From: Auanema rhodensis | Taxonomy: Eukaryota; Nematoda; Chromadorea; Rhabditida; Rhabditidae | Assembly: GCA_964057225.1 (NCBI GenBank) | Contig: OZ059899.1 | Coordinates: forward strand, 9,982,001-10,046,000 | Reading direction: 5' to 3' | Length of the DNA stretch: 64,000 bases | In this document: positions 53,390-64,000 of the stretch, one piece after another | Position numbering within the stretch: position 1 is the first letter of the stretch | Layout: every line of letters starts with the position of its first letter | Made by a program: the position numbers and the translations under genes | The notes under the pieces: model-generated | Seen by the model: only the letters and a program-made list of their open reading frames with translations | Told to the model about the DNA's origin: nothing | Databases searched by the model: none

Positions 53390-56339
53390 GAGTTTTATGT
53401 AATCATAGAGAAATCAGGATCAGTCTGTTCTGTTGGAGAACTGTAAGACATAAAATTTCAAACTAATAGGCTCTTTATCGAAGTAAATGTATAAGTTTAA
53501 ATTGGATATCTAACAATCTTTTTCATTTTATTTCTTATTGTTTGTTTTAAAGTAGGAAAAACTAGTTCTTTTCTTTCTAATTTTCATCCCAAATGCTTTC
53601 GAATTCCAGAAAAAAATATATACTGCCTTGTTCAACTAAGATTTCAGAAACTCTTATGGAAAAAAACTAAGACTATTGTGATGAGAGAAATTAAGAGAAA
53701 AACTATGGAGCTGACATTACATTTTTCTACAATATCACTAGATTCGATATCATTGATATCCTGGAAACGTTATTCCTCTCCTTTTTGTATATCAAACGAG
53801 AGTTTTATGTAATCGTAGAAAAATCAGGATCAGTCTGTTCTGTTGGAGAACTGTAAGACATAAAATTTCAAACTAATAGGCTCTTTATCGAAGTAAATGT
53901 ATAAGTTTAAATTGGATATCTAACAATCTTTTTCATTTTATTTCTTATTGTTTGTTTTAAAGTAGGAAAAACTAGTTCTTTTCTTTCTAATTTTCATCCC
54001 AAATGCTTTCGAATTCCAGAAAAAAATATATACTGCCTTGTTCAACTAAGATTTCAGAAACTCTTATGGAAAAAAACTAAGACTATTGTGATGAGAGAAA
54101 TTAAGAGAAAAACTATGGAGCTGACATTACATTTTTCTACAATATCACTAGATTCGATATCATTGATATCCTGGAAACGTTATTCCTCTCCTTTTTGTAT
54201 ATCAAACGAGAGTTTTATGTAATCGTAGAAAAATCAGGATCAGTCTGTTCTGTTGGAGAACTGTAAGACATAAAATTTCAAACTAATAGGCTCTTTATCG
54301 AAGTAAATGTATAAGTTTAAATTGGATATCTAACAATCTTTTTCATTTTATTTCTTATTGTTTGTTTTAAAGTAGGAAAAACTAGTTCTTTTCTTTCTAA
54401 TTTTCATCCCAAATGCTTTCGAATTCCAGAAAAAAATATATACTGCCTTGTTCAACTAAGATTTCAGAAACTCTTATGAAAAAAAACTAAGACTATTGTG
54501 ATGAGAGAAATTAAGAGAAAAACTATGGAGCTGACATTACATTTTTCTACAATATCACTAGATTCGATATCATTGATATCCTGGAAACGTTATTCCTCTC
54601 CTTTTTGTATATCAAACGAGAGTTTTATGTAATCGTAGAAAAATCAGGATCAGTCTGTTCTGTTGGAGAACTGTAAGACATAAAATTTCAAACTAATAGG
54701 CTCTTTATCGAAGTAAATGTATAAGTTTAAATTGGATATCTAACAATCTTTTTCATTTTATTTCTTATTGTTTGTTTTAAAGTAGGAAAAACTAGTTCTT
54801 TTCTTTCTAATTTCCATCCCAAATGCTTTCGAATTCCAGAAAAAAATATATACTGCCTTGTTCAACTAAGATTTCAGAAACTCTTATGAAAAAAAACTAA
54901 GACTATTGTGATGAGAGAAATTAAGAGAAAAACTATGGAGCTGACATTACATTTTTCTACAATATCACTAGATTCGATATCATTGATTTCCTGGAAACGT
55001 TATTCCTCTCCTTTTTGTATATCAAACGAGAGTTTTATGTAATCGTAGAAAAATCAGGATCAGTCTGTTCTGTTGGAGAACTGTAAGACATAAAAATTCA
55101 ATCTAATAGGCTCTTCATCGAAGTAAATGTATAAGTTAAAATTGGATATCTAACAATCTTTTCATTTTGTTTATTATTGTTTGTTTTAAAATAGAAAAAA
55201 CTAGTTCTTTTCGTTCTAATTTCCATCCAAAATGCTTTCGAAATTTCTATCCAATATGCTTTTATATCAAACGAGAGTTTTATGTAATCATAGAGAAATC
55301 AGGATCAGTCTGTTCTGTTGGAGAACTGTAAGACATAAAATTTCAAACTAATAGGCTCTTTATCGAAGTAAATGTATAAGTTTAAATTGGATATCTAACA
55401 ATCTTTTTCATTTTATTTCTTATTGTTTGTTTTAAAGTAGGAAAAACTAGTTCTTTTCTTTCTAATTTTCATCCCAAATGCTTTCGAATTCCAGAAAAAA
55501 ATATATACTGCCTTGTTCAACTAAGATTTCAGAAACTCTTATGAAAAAAAACTAAGACTATTGTGATGAGAGAAATTAAGAGAAAAACTATGGAGCTGAC
55601 ATTACATTTTTCTACAATATCACTAGATTCGATATCATTGATATCCTGGAAACGTTATTCCTCTCCTTTTTGTATATCAAACGAGAGTTTTATGTAATCG
55701 TAGAAAAATCAGGATCAGTCTGTTCTGTTGGAGAACTGTAAGACATAAAATTTCAAACTAATAGGCTCTTTATCGAAGTAAATGTATAAGTTTAAATTGG
55801 ATATCTAACAATCTTTTTCATTTTATTTCTTATTGTTTGTTTTAAAGTAGGAAAAACTAGTTCTTTTCTTTCTAATTTCCATCCCAAATGCTTTCGAATT
55901 CCAGAAAAAAATATATACTGCCTTGTTCAACTAAGATTTCAGAAACTCTTATGAAAAAAAACTAAGACTATTGTGATGAGAGAAATTAAGAGAAAAACTA
56001 TGGAGCTGACATTACATTTTTCTACAATATCACTAGATTCGATATCATTGATTTCCTGGAAACGTTATTCCTCTCCTTTTTGTATATCAAACGAGAGTTT
56101 TATGTAATCGTAGAAAAATCAGGATCAGTCTGTTCTGTTGGAGAACTGTAAGACATAAAAATTCAATCTAATAGGCTCTTCATCGAAGTAAATGTATAAG
56201 TTAAAATTGGATATCTAACAATCTTTTCATTTTGTTTATTATTGTTTGTTTTAAAATAGAAAAAACTAGTTCTTTTCGTTCTAATTTCCATCCAAAATGC
56301 TTTCGAAATTTCTATCCAATATGCTTTTATATCAAACGA
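53390..56339 (+). repeat. Super-repeat copy 2, part c
   Basis: Unit starts: L53390, L53800 (both CTTATGGAAAA), L54210, L54620 (TTGATTTCC), S55030, L55275, L55685 (TTGATTTCC), S56095. It corresponds to 29399-35298 with two 1475-bp units fewer (offset falls from 23991 to 21041, a change of 2950). Confidence 0.87.
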
Positions 56340-58959
56340 GAGTTTTATGTAATCATAGAGAAATCAGGATCAGTCTGTTCTGTTGGAGAACTGTAAGACA
56401 TAAAATTTCAAACTAATAGGCTCTTTATCGAAGTAAATGTATAAGTTTAAATTGGATATCTAACAATCTTTTTCATTTTATTTCTTATTGTTTGTTTTAA
56501 AGTAGGAAAAACTAGTTCTTTTCTTTCTAATTTTCATCCCAAATGCTTTCGAATTCCAGAAAAAAATATATACTGCCTTGTTCAACTAAGATTTCAGAAA
56601 CTCTTATGAAAAAAAACTAAGACTATTGTGATGAGAGAAATTAAGAGAAAAACTATGGAGCTGACATTACATTTTTCTACAATATCACTAGATTCGATAT
56701 CATTGATATCCTGGAAACGTTATTCCTCTCCTTTTTGTATATCAAACGAGAGTTTTATGTAATCGTAGAAAAATCAGGATCAGTCTGTTCTGTTGGAGAA
56801 CTGTAAGACATAAAAATTCAATCTAATAGGCTCTTCATCGAAGTAAATGTATAAGTTAAAATTGGATATCTAACAATCTTTTCATTTTGTTTATTATTGT
56901 TTGTTTTAAAATAGAAAAAACTAGTTCTTTTCGTTCTAATTTCCATCCAAAATGCTTTCGAAATTTCTATCCAATATGCTTTTATATCAAACGAGAGTTT
57001 TATGTAATCATAGAGAAATCAGGATCAGTCTGTTCTGTTGGAGAACTGTAAAACATAAAATTTCAAACTAATAGGCTCTTTATCGAAGTAAATGTATAAG
57101 TTTAAATTGGATATCTAACAATCTTTTTCATTTTATTTCTTATTGTTTGTTTTAAAGTAGGAAAAACTAATTCTTTTCTTTCTAATTTTCATCCCAAATG
57201 CTTTCGAATTCCAGAAAAAAATATATACTGCCTTGTTCAACTAAGATTTCAGAAACTCTTATGAAAAAAAACTAAGACTATTGTGATGAGAGAAATTAAG
57301 AGAAAAACTATGGAGCTGACATTACATTTTTCTACAATATCACTAGATTCGATATCATTGATATCCTGGAAACGTTATTCCTCTCCTTTTTGTATATCAA
57401 ACGAGAGTTTTATGTAATCGTAGAAAAATCAGGATCAGTCTGTTCTGTTGGAGAACTGTAAGACATAAAATTTCAATCTAATAGGCTCTTCATCGAAGTA
57501 AATGTATAAGTTAAAATTGGATATCTAACAATCTTTTCATTTTGTTTATTATTGTTTGTTTTAAAATAGAAAAAACTAGTTCTTTTCGTTCTAATTTCCA
57601 TCCAAAATGCTTTCGAAATTTCTATCCAATATGCTTTTATATCAAACGAGAGTTTTATGTAATCATAGAGAAATCAGGATCAGTCTGTTCTGTTGGAGAA
57701 CTGTAAGACATAAAATTTCAAACTAATAGGCTCTTTATCGAAGTAAATGTATAAGTTTAAATTGGATATCTAACAATCTTTTTCATTTTATTTCTTATTG
57801 TTTGTTTTAAAGTAGGAAAAACTAGTTCTTTTCTTTCTAATTTTCATCCCAAATGCTTTCGAATTCCAGAAAAAAATATATACTGCCTTGTTCAACTAAG
57901 ATTTCAGAAACTCTTATGAAAAAAAACTAAGACTATTGTGATGAGAGAAATTAAGAGAAAAACTATGGAGCTGACATTACATTTTTCTACAATATCACTA
58001 GATTCGATATCATTGATATCCTGGAAACGTTATTCCTCTCCTTTTTGTATATCAAACGAGAGTTTTATGTAATCGTAGAAAAATCAGGATCAGTCTGTTC
58101 TGTTGGAGAACTGTAAGACATAAAAATTCAATCTAATAGGCTCTTCATCGAAGTAAATGTATAAGTTAAAATTGGATATCTAACAATCTTTTCATTTTGT
58201 TTATTATTGTTTGTTTTAAAATAGAAAAAACTAGTTCTTTTCGTTCTAATTTCCATCCAAAATGCTTTCGAAATTTCTATCCAATATGCTTTTATATCAA
58301 ACGAGAGTTTTATGTAATCATAGAGAAATCAGGATCAGTCTGTTCTGTTGGAGAACTGTAAAACATAAAATTTCAAACTAATAGGCTCTTTATCGAAGTA
58401 AATGTATAAGTTTAAATTGGATATCTAACAATCTTTTTCATTTTATTTCTTATTGTTTGTTTTAAAGTAGGAAAAACTAGTTCTTTTCTTTCTAATTTTC
58501 ATCCCAAATGCTTTCGAATTCCAGAAAAAAATATATACTGCCTTGTTCAACTAAGATTTCAGAAACTCTTATGAAAAAAAACTAAGACTATTGTGATGAG
58601 AGAAATTAAGAGAAAAACTATGGAGCTGACATTACATTTTTCTACAATATCACTAGATTCGATATCATTGATATCCTGGAAACGTTATTCCTCTCCTTTT
58701 TGTATATCAAACGAGAGTTTTATGTAATCGTAGAAAAATCAGGATCAGTCTGTTCTGTTGGAGAACTGTAAGACATAAAATTTCAATCTAATAGGCTCTT
58801 CATCGAAGTAAATGTATAAGTTAAAATTGGATATCTAACAATCTTTTCATTTTGTTTATTATTGTTTGTTTTAAAATAGAAAAAACTAGTTCTTTTCGTT
58901 CTAATTTCCATCCAAAATGCTTTCGAAATTTCTATCCAATATGCTTTTATATCAAACGA
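56340..58959 (+). repeat. 1310-bp L-S-L-S repeat, two copies
   Basis: Unit starts: L56340, S56750, L56995 (GTAAAACAT), S57405 (AAATTTCAATC); L57650, S58060, L58305 (GTAAAACAT), S58715 (AAATTTCAATC). The alternating markers show a 1310-bp period rather than a plain 655-bp L-S dimer. The matching part of the first super-repeat (35299-36608) has one copy. L56995 has a private AAAAACTAATTC. Confidence 0.88.
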
Positions 58960-59940
58960 GAGTTTTATGTAATCATAGAGCAATCAGGATCAGTCTGTTC
59001 TGTTGGAGAACTGTAAGACATAAAAATTCAATCTAATAGGCTCTTCATCGAAGTAAATGTATAAGTTTAAATTGGATATCTAACAATCTTTTTCATTTTA
59101 TTTCTTATTGTTTGTTTTAAAGTAGGAAAAACTAGTTCTTTTCTTTCAAATTTCCATCCAAAATGCTTTCGAAATTTCTATCCAATATGCTTTTATATCA
59201 AACGAGAGTTTTATATAATCATAGAGAAATCAGGATCAGTCTGTTCTGTTGGAGAACTGTAAGACATAAAAATTCAATCTAATAGGCTCTTCATCGAAGT
59301 AAATGTATAAGTTTAAATTGGATATCTAACAATCTTTTTCATTTTATTTCTTATTGTTTGTTTTAAAGTAGGAAAAACTAGTTCTTTTCTTTCAAATTTC
59401 CATCCAAAATGCTTTCGAAATTTCTATCCAATATGATTCTATATCAAACGAGAGTTTTATGTAATCATAGAGCAATCAGGATCAGTCTGTTCTGTTGGAG
59501 AACTGTAAGACATAAAATTTCAAACTAATAGGCTCTTTATCGAAGTAAATGTATAAGTTTAAATTGGATATCTAACAATCTTTTCATTTTGTTTATTATT
59601 GTTTGTTTTAAAATAGAAAAACTAGTTCTTTTCGTTCTAATTTCCATCCAAAATGCTTTCGAAATTTCTATCCAATATGCTTTTATATCAAACGAGAGTT
59701 TTATGTAATCATAGAGCAATCAGGATCAGTCTGTTCTGTTGGAGAACTGTAAGACATAAAATTTCAAACTAATAGGCTCTTTATCGAAGTAAATGTATAA
59801 GTTTAAATTGGATATCTAACAATCTTTTCATTTTGTTTATTATTGTTTGTTTTAAAATAGAAAAAACTAGTTCTTTTCGTTCTAATTTCCATCCAAAATG
59901 CTTTCGAAATTTCTATCCAATATGCTTTTATATCAAACGA
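58960..59940 (+). repeat. Short-unit cluster next to the inversion
   Basis: Unit starts: S'58960, S'59206 (GTTTTATATAATC), S''59452, S''59696. It matches 37019-37999 unit for unit; 59206 onward is at offset 21941. S'58960 opens with GAGCAATC, so it looks like a fusion of an L36609-type head with an S'37019-type body. Confidence 0.87.
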
Positions 59941-60142
59941 GAGTTTTATGTAATCATAGAGCAATCAGGATCAGTCTGTTCTGTTGGAGAACTGTAAGAC
60001 ATAAAATTTCAAACTAATAGGCTCTTTATCGAAGTAAATGTATAAGTTTAAATTGGATATCTAACAATCTTTTTCATTTTATTTCTTATTGTTTGTTTTA
60101 AAGTAGGAAAAACTAGTTCTTTTCTTTCTAATTTCCATCCCA
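59941..60142 (+). repeat. Truncated L unit at the inversion
   Basis: About 202 bp of an L head (GAGCAATC type) end in TTTCCATCCCA, where an intact unit would continue AATGC. The sequence then switches strand. This is the last + oriented satellite in the window. Confidence 0.9.
60141..60142. other. Inversion junction (tail-to-tail)
   Basis: The left side reads CATCCCA of the + monomer; the right side reads CAGCTCCATAG, the reverse complement of CTATGGAGCTG in the L tail. The bases CA fit both sides, so there is 2-bp microhomology and no filler. Units converge on this point. Confidence 0.9.
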
Positions 60143-62592
60143 GCTCCATAGTTTTTCTCTTAATTTCTCTCATCACAATAGTCTTAGTTTTTTTTCATAA
60201 GAGTTTCTGAAATCTTAGTTGAACAAGGCAGTATATATTTTTTTCTGGAATTCGAAAGCATTTGGGATGGAAATTAGAAAGAAAAGAACTAGTTTTTCCT
60301 ACTTTAAAACAAACAATAAGAAATAAAATGAAAAAGATTGTTAGATATCCAATTTAAACTTATACATTTACTTCGATAAAGAGCCTATTAGATTGAATTT
60401 TTATGTCTTACAGTTCTCCAACAGAACAGACTGATCCTGATTTTTCTACGATTACATAAAACTCTCGTTTGATATACAAAAAGGAGAGGAATAACGTTTC
60501 CAGGATATCAATGATATCGAATCTAGTGATATTGTAGAAAAATGTAATGTCAGCTCCATAGTTTTTCTCTTAATTTCTCTCATCACAATAGTCTTAGTTT
60601 TTTTTCATAAGAGTTTCTGAAATCTTAGTTGAACAAGGCAGTATATATTTTTTTCTGGAATTCGAAAGCATTTGAAATGAAAATTAGAAAGAAAAGAACT
60701 AGTTTTTCCTACTTTAAAACAAACAATAAGAAATAAAATGAAAAGATTGTTAGATATCCAATTTTAACTTATACATTTACTTCGATGAAGAGCCTATTAG
60801 ATTGAATTTTTATGTCTTACAGTTCTCCAACAGAACAGACTTATCCTGATTTTTCTACGATTACATAAAACTCTCGTTTGATATACAAAAAGGAGAGGAA
60901 TAACGTTTCCAGGATATCAATGATATCGAATCTAGTGATATTGTAGAAAAATGTAATGTCAGCTCCATAGTTTTTCTCTTAATTTCTCTCATCACAATAG
61001 TCTTAGTTTTTTTTCATAAGAGTTTCTGAAATCTTAGTTGAACAAGGCAGTATATATTTTTTTCTGGAATTCGAAAGCATTTGGGATGGAAATTAGAAAG
61101 AAAAGAACTAGTTTTTCCTACTTTAAAACAAACAATAAGAAATAAAATGAAAAAGATTGTTAGATATCCAATTTAAACTTATACATTTACTTCGATAAAG
61201 AGCCTATTAGTTTGAAATTTTATGTCTTACAGTTCTCCAACAGAACAGACTGATCCTGATTGCTCTATGATTACATAAAACTCTCGTTTGATATAAAAGC
61301 ATATTGGATAGAAATTTCGAAAGCATTTTGGATGGAAATTAGAACGAAAAGAACTAGTTTTTTCTATTTTAAAACAAACAATAATAAACAAAATGAAAAG
61401 ATTGTTAGATATCCAATTTTAACTTATACATTTACTTCGATGAAGAGCCTATTAGATTGAATTTTTATGTCTTACAGTTCTCCAACAGAACAGACTTATC
61501 CTGATTTTTCTACGATTACATAAAACTCTCGTTTGATATACAAAAAGAAGAGGAATAACGTTTCCAGGATATTAATGATATCGAATCTAGTGATATTGTA
61601 GAAAAATGTAATGTCAGCTCCATAGTTTTTCTCTTAATTTCTCTCATCACAATAGTCTTAGTTTTTTTTCATAAGAGTTTCTGAAATCTTAGTTGAACAA
61701 GGCAGTATATATTTTTTTCTGGAATTCGAAAGCATTTGGGATGAAAATTAGAAAGAAAAGAACTAGTTTTTCCTACTTTAAAACAAACAATAAGAAATAA
61801 AATGAAAAAGATTGTTAGATATCCAATTTAAACTTATACATTTACTTCGATAAAGAGCCTATTAGTTTGAAATTTTATGTCTTACAGTTCTCCAACAGAA
61901 CAGACTGATCCTGATTTCTCTATGATTACATAAAACTCTCGTTTGATATAAAAGCATATTGGATAGAAATTTCGAAAGCATTTTGGATGGAAATTAGAAC
62001 GAAAAGAACTAGTTTTTTCTATTTTAAAACAAACAATAATAAACAAAATGAAAAGATTGTTAGATATCCAATTTTAACTTATACATTTACTTCGATGAAG
62101 AGCCTATTAGATTGAATTTTTATGTCTTACAGTTCTCCAACAGAACAGACTGATCCTGATTTTTCTACGATTACATAAAACTCTCGTTTGATATACAAAA
62201 AGGAGAGGAATAACGTTTCCAGGATATCAATGATATCGAATCTAGTGATATTGTAGAAAAATGTAATGTCAGCTCCATAGTTTTTCTCTTAATTTCTCTC
62301 ATCACAATAGTCTTAGTTTTTTTTCATAAGAGTTTCTGAAATCTTAGTTGAACAAGGCAGTATATATTTTTTTCTGGAATTCGAAAGCATTTGGGATGAA
62401 AATTAGAAAGAAAAGAACTAGTTTTTCCTACTTTAAAACAAAAATAAGAAATAAAATGAAAAAGATTGTTAGATATCCAATTTAAACTTATACATTTACT
62501 TCGATAAAGAGCCTATTAGTTTGAAATTTTATGTCTTACAGTTCTCCAACAGAACAGACTGATCCTGATTTCTCTATGATTACATAAAACTC
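60141..62592 (-). repeat. Inverted arm, proximal part (mirror of 9174-11625)
   Basis: Minus-strand units, by position: partial L 60141-60464, L 60465-60873, L 60874-61283, S 61284-61528, L 61529-61938, S 61939-62183, L 62184-62592. Each boundary plus its + strand partner (11302, 10893, 10483, 10238, 9828, 9583, 9174) follows one constant sum (71766 from unit end to partner start), so there is no net length difference over about 2.45 kb. Markers agree: GAGCAATC, GATAAG, CATTAAT, CTCTTC and CATTTCAAATGC in the expected units. The head of 62184-62592 is an ordinary CATAG head, unlike 9174. Confidence 0.88.
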
Positions 62593-64000
62593 TCGTTTGA
62601 TATAAAAGCATATTGGATAGAAATTTCGAGAGCATTTTGGATGGAAATTAGAACGAAAAGAACTAGTTTTTTTCTATTTTAAAACAAACAATAATAAACA
62701 AAATGAAAAGATTGTTAGATATCCAATTTTAACTTATACATTTACTTCGATGAAGAGCCTATTAGATTGAATTTTTATGTCTTACAGTTCTCCAACAGAA
62801 CAGACTGATCCTGATTTTTCTACGATTACATAAAACTCTCGTTTGATATACAAAAAGGAGAGGAATAACGTTTCCAGGATATCAATGATATCGAATCTAG
62901 TGATATTGTAGAAAAATGTAATGTCAGCTCCATAGTTTTTCTCTTAATTTCTCTCATCACAATAGTCTTAGTTTTTTTTCATAAGAGTTTCTGAAATCTT
63001 AGTTGAACAAGGCAGTATATATTTTTTTCTGGAATTCGAAAGCATTTGGGATGAAAATTAGAAAGAAAAGAACTAGTTTTTCCTACTTTAAAACAAAAAT
63101 AAGAAATAAAATGAAAAAGATTGTTAGATATCCAATTTAAACTTATACATTTACTTCGATAAAGAGCCTATTAGTTTGAAATTTTATGTCTTACAGTTCT
63201 CCAACAGAACAGACTGATCCTGATTTCTCTATGATTACATAAAACTCTCGTTTGATATAAAAGCATATTGGATAGAAATTTCGAGAGCATTTTGGATGGA
63301 AATTAGAACGAAAAGAACTAGTTTTTTTCTATTTTAAAACAAACAATAATAAACAAAATGAAAAGATTGTAAGATATCCAATTTTAACTTATACATTTAC
63401 TTCGATGAAGAGCCTATTAGATTGAATTTTTATGTCTTACAGTTCTCCAACAGAACAGACTGATCCTGATTTTTCTACGATTACATAAAACTCTCGTTTG
63501 ATATACAAAAAGGAGAGGAATAACGTTTCCAGGATATCAATGATATCGAATCTAGTGATATTGTAGAAAAATATAATGTCAGCTCCATAGTTTTTCTCTT
63601 AATTTCTCTCATCACAATAGTCTTAGTTTTTTTTCATAAGAGTTTCTGAAATCTTAGTTGAACAAGGCAGTATATATTTTTTTCTGGAATTCGAAAGCAT
63701 TTGAAATGAAAATTAGAAAGAAAAGAACTAGTTTTTCCTACTTTAAAACAAACAATAAGAAATAAAATGAAAAAGATTGTTAGATATCCAATTTTAACTT
63801 ATACATTTACTTCGATAAAGAGCCTATTAGTTTGAAATTTTATGTCTTACAGTTCTCCAACAGAACAGACTGATCCTGATTTTTCTACGATTACATAAAA
63901 CTCTCGTTTGATATACAAAAAGGAGAGGAATAACGTTTCCAGGATATCAATGATATCGAATCTAGTGATATTGTAGAAAAATGTAATGTCAGCTCCATAG
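62593..64000 (-). repeat. Inverted arm, distal part (mirror of about 17435-18596)
   Basis: Minus-strand units: S 62593-62838 (246 bp), L 62839-63247 (409 bp), S 63248-63493 (246 bp, GGATATCTTAC), L 63494-63903 (GACATTATATTT, CATTTCAAATGC), partial L 63904-64000. 62839-63903 mirrors 17532-18596 with constant sum 81435. The S+L pair 62184-62838 looks like a second copy of 62839-63493: same lengths, and both S units carry CTCTCGAAA and an extra A. The array continues past the right edge. Confidence 0.86.

Noticed and set aside
1-64000. CRISPR array
   Set aside because: There are regular repeats but no unique spacers; everything between repeat units is itself the repeat, and units are far too long.
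1-64000. Transposon, LTR element, rRNA or tRNA cluster, telomeric repeat
   Set aside because: No transposase or reverse transcriptase frame, no terminal repeats with target-site duplications, no recognisable rRNA or tRNA sequence and no short telomere-type repeats.

Overview
The window is one uninterrupted block of AT-rich satellite DNA. I found no credible protein gene, RNA gene, transposon or unique-sequence island. A hand count of bases 1-409 gives about 29% GC. Long, highly homogenised tandem arrays of few-hundred-bp monomers with nested higher-order repeats (HORs) point to constitutive heterochromatin (centromeric, pericentromeric or similar) of a eukaryote. I do not recognise the monomer and cannot name the organism.

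Two related monomers build everything. The long monomer L is 409-410 bp and the short monomer S is 244-246 bp. They share about the first 213 bp (head). They then differ: L has a 197-bp tail, while S has a 33-bp tail containing a degenerate 24-bp duplication of the adjacent sequence. Setting unit 1 at the GAGTTTTATG that opens the window, I traced every boundary. On the + strand, 1-60142 holds 88 full L, 95 full S, one 466-bp chimera (11712), one 113-bp remnant (12424) and one truncated L (59941). From 60141 the array runs in the opposite orientation to the end: 6 full L, 4 full S and two partial units. S has three subtypes: S (245 bp), S' (245-246 bp, L-like head on an S tail) and S'' (244-245 bp, L-like start, then S body and S tail).

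Layout: 1-9173 is L/S with a 1065-bp L-L-S HOR, and its first 2.8 kb is repeated at 6390-9173. 9174-11711 is a variant-rich segment whose mirror image reappears in the inverted arm. 11712-13027 is a rearranged patch with an 18-bp palindrome and a 113-bp remnant. 13028-18842 repeats earlier material. 18843-20973 is repeated at 38000-39966. 20974-22933 is a run of eight S units. About 21.96-38.2 kb and about 44.06-60.14 kb are two copies of a roughly 16-kb super-repeat whose length differences are all whole numbers of monomers. Between them, 39967-43816 holds a 1720-bp five-monomer HOR. The array inverts at 60141/60142, where two bases are shared by both sides.

The sequence records repeated unequal exchange and conversion in register with monomers, plus a few out-of-register breaks (11.9 kb, 12.5 kb, 60.14 kb). 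Function is not visible in the sequence. A centromeric role is possible but unproven. All unit boundaries, offsets and variant assignments were read by eye, so single-base slips are possible.
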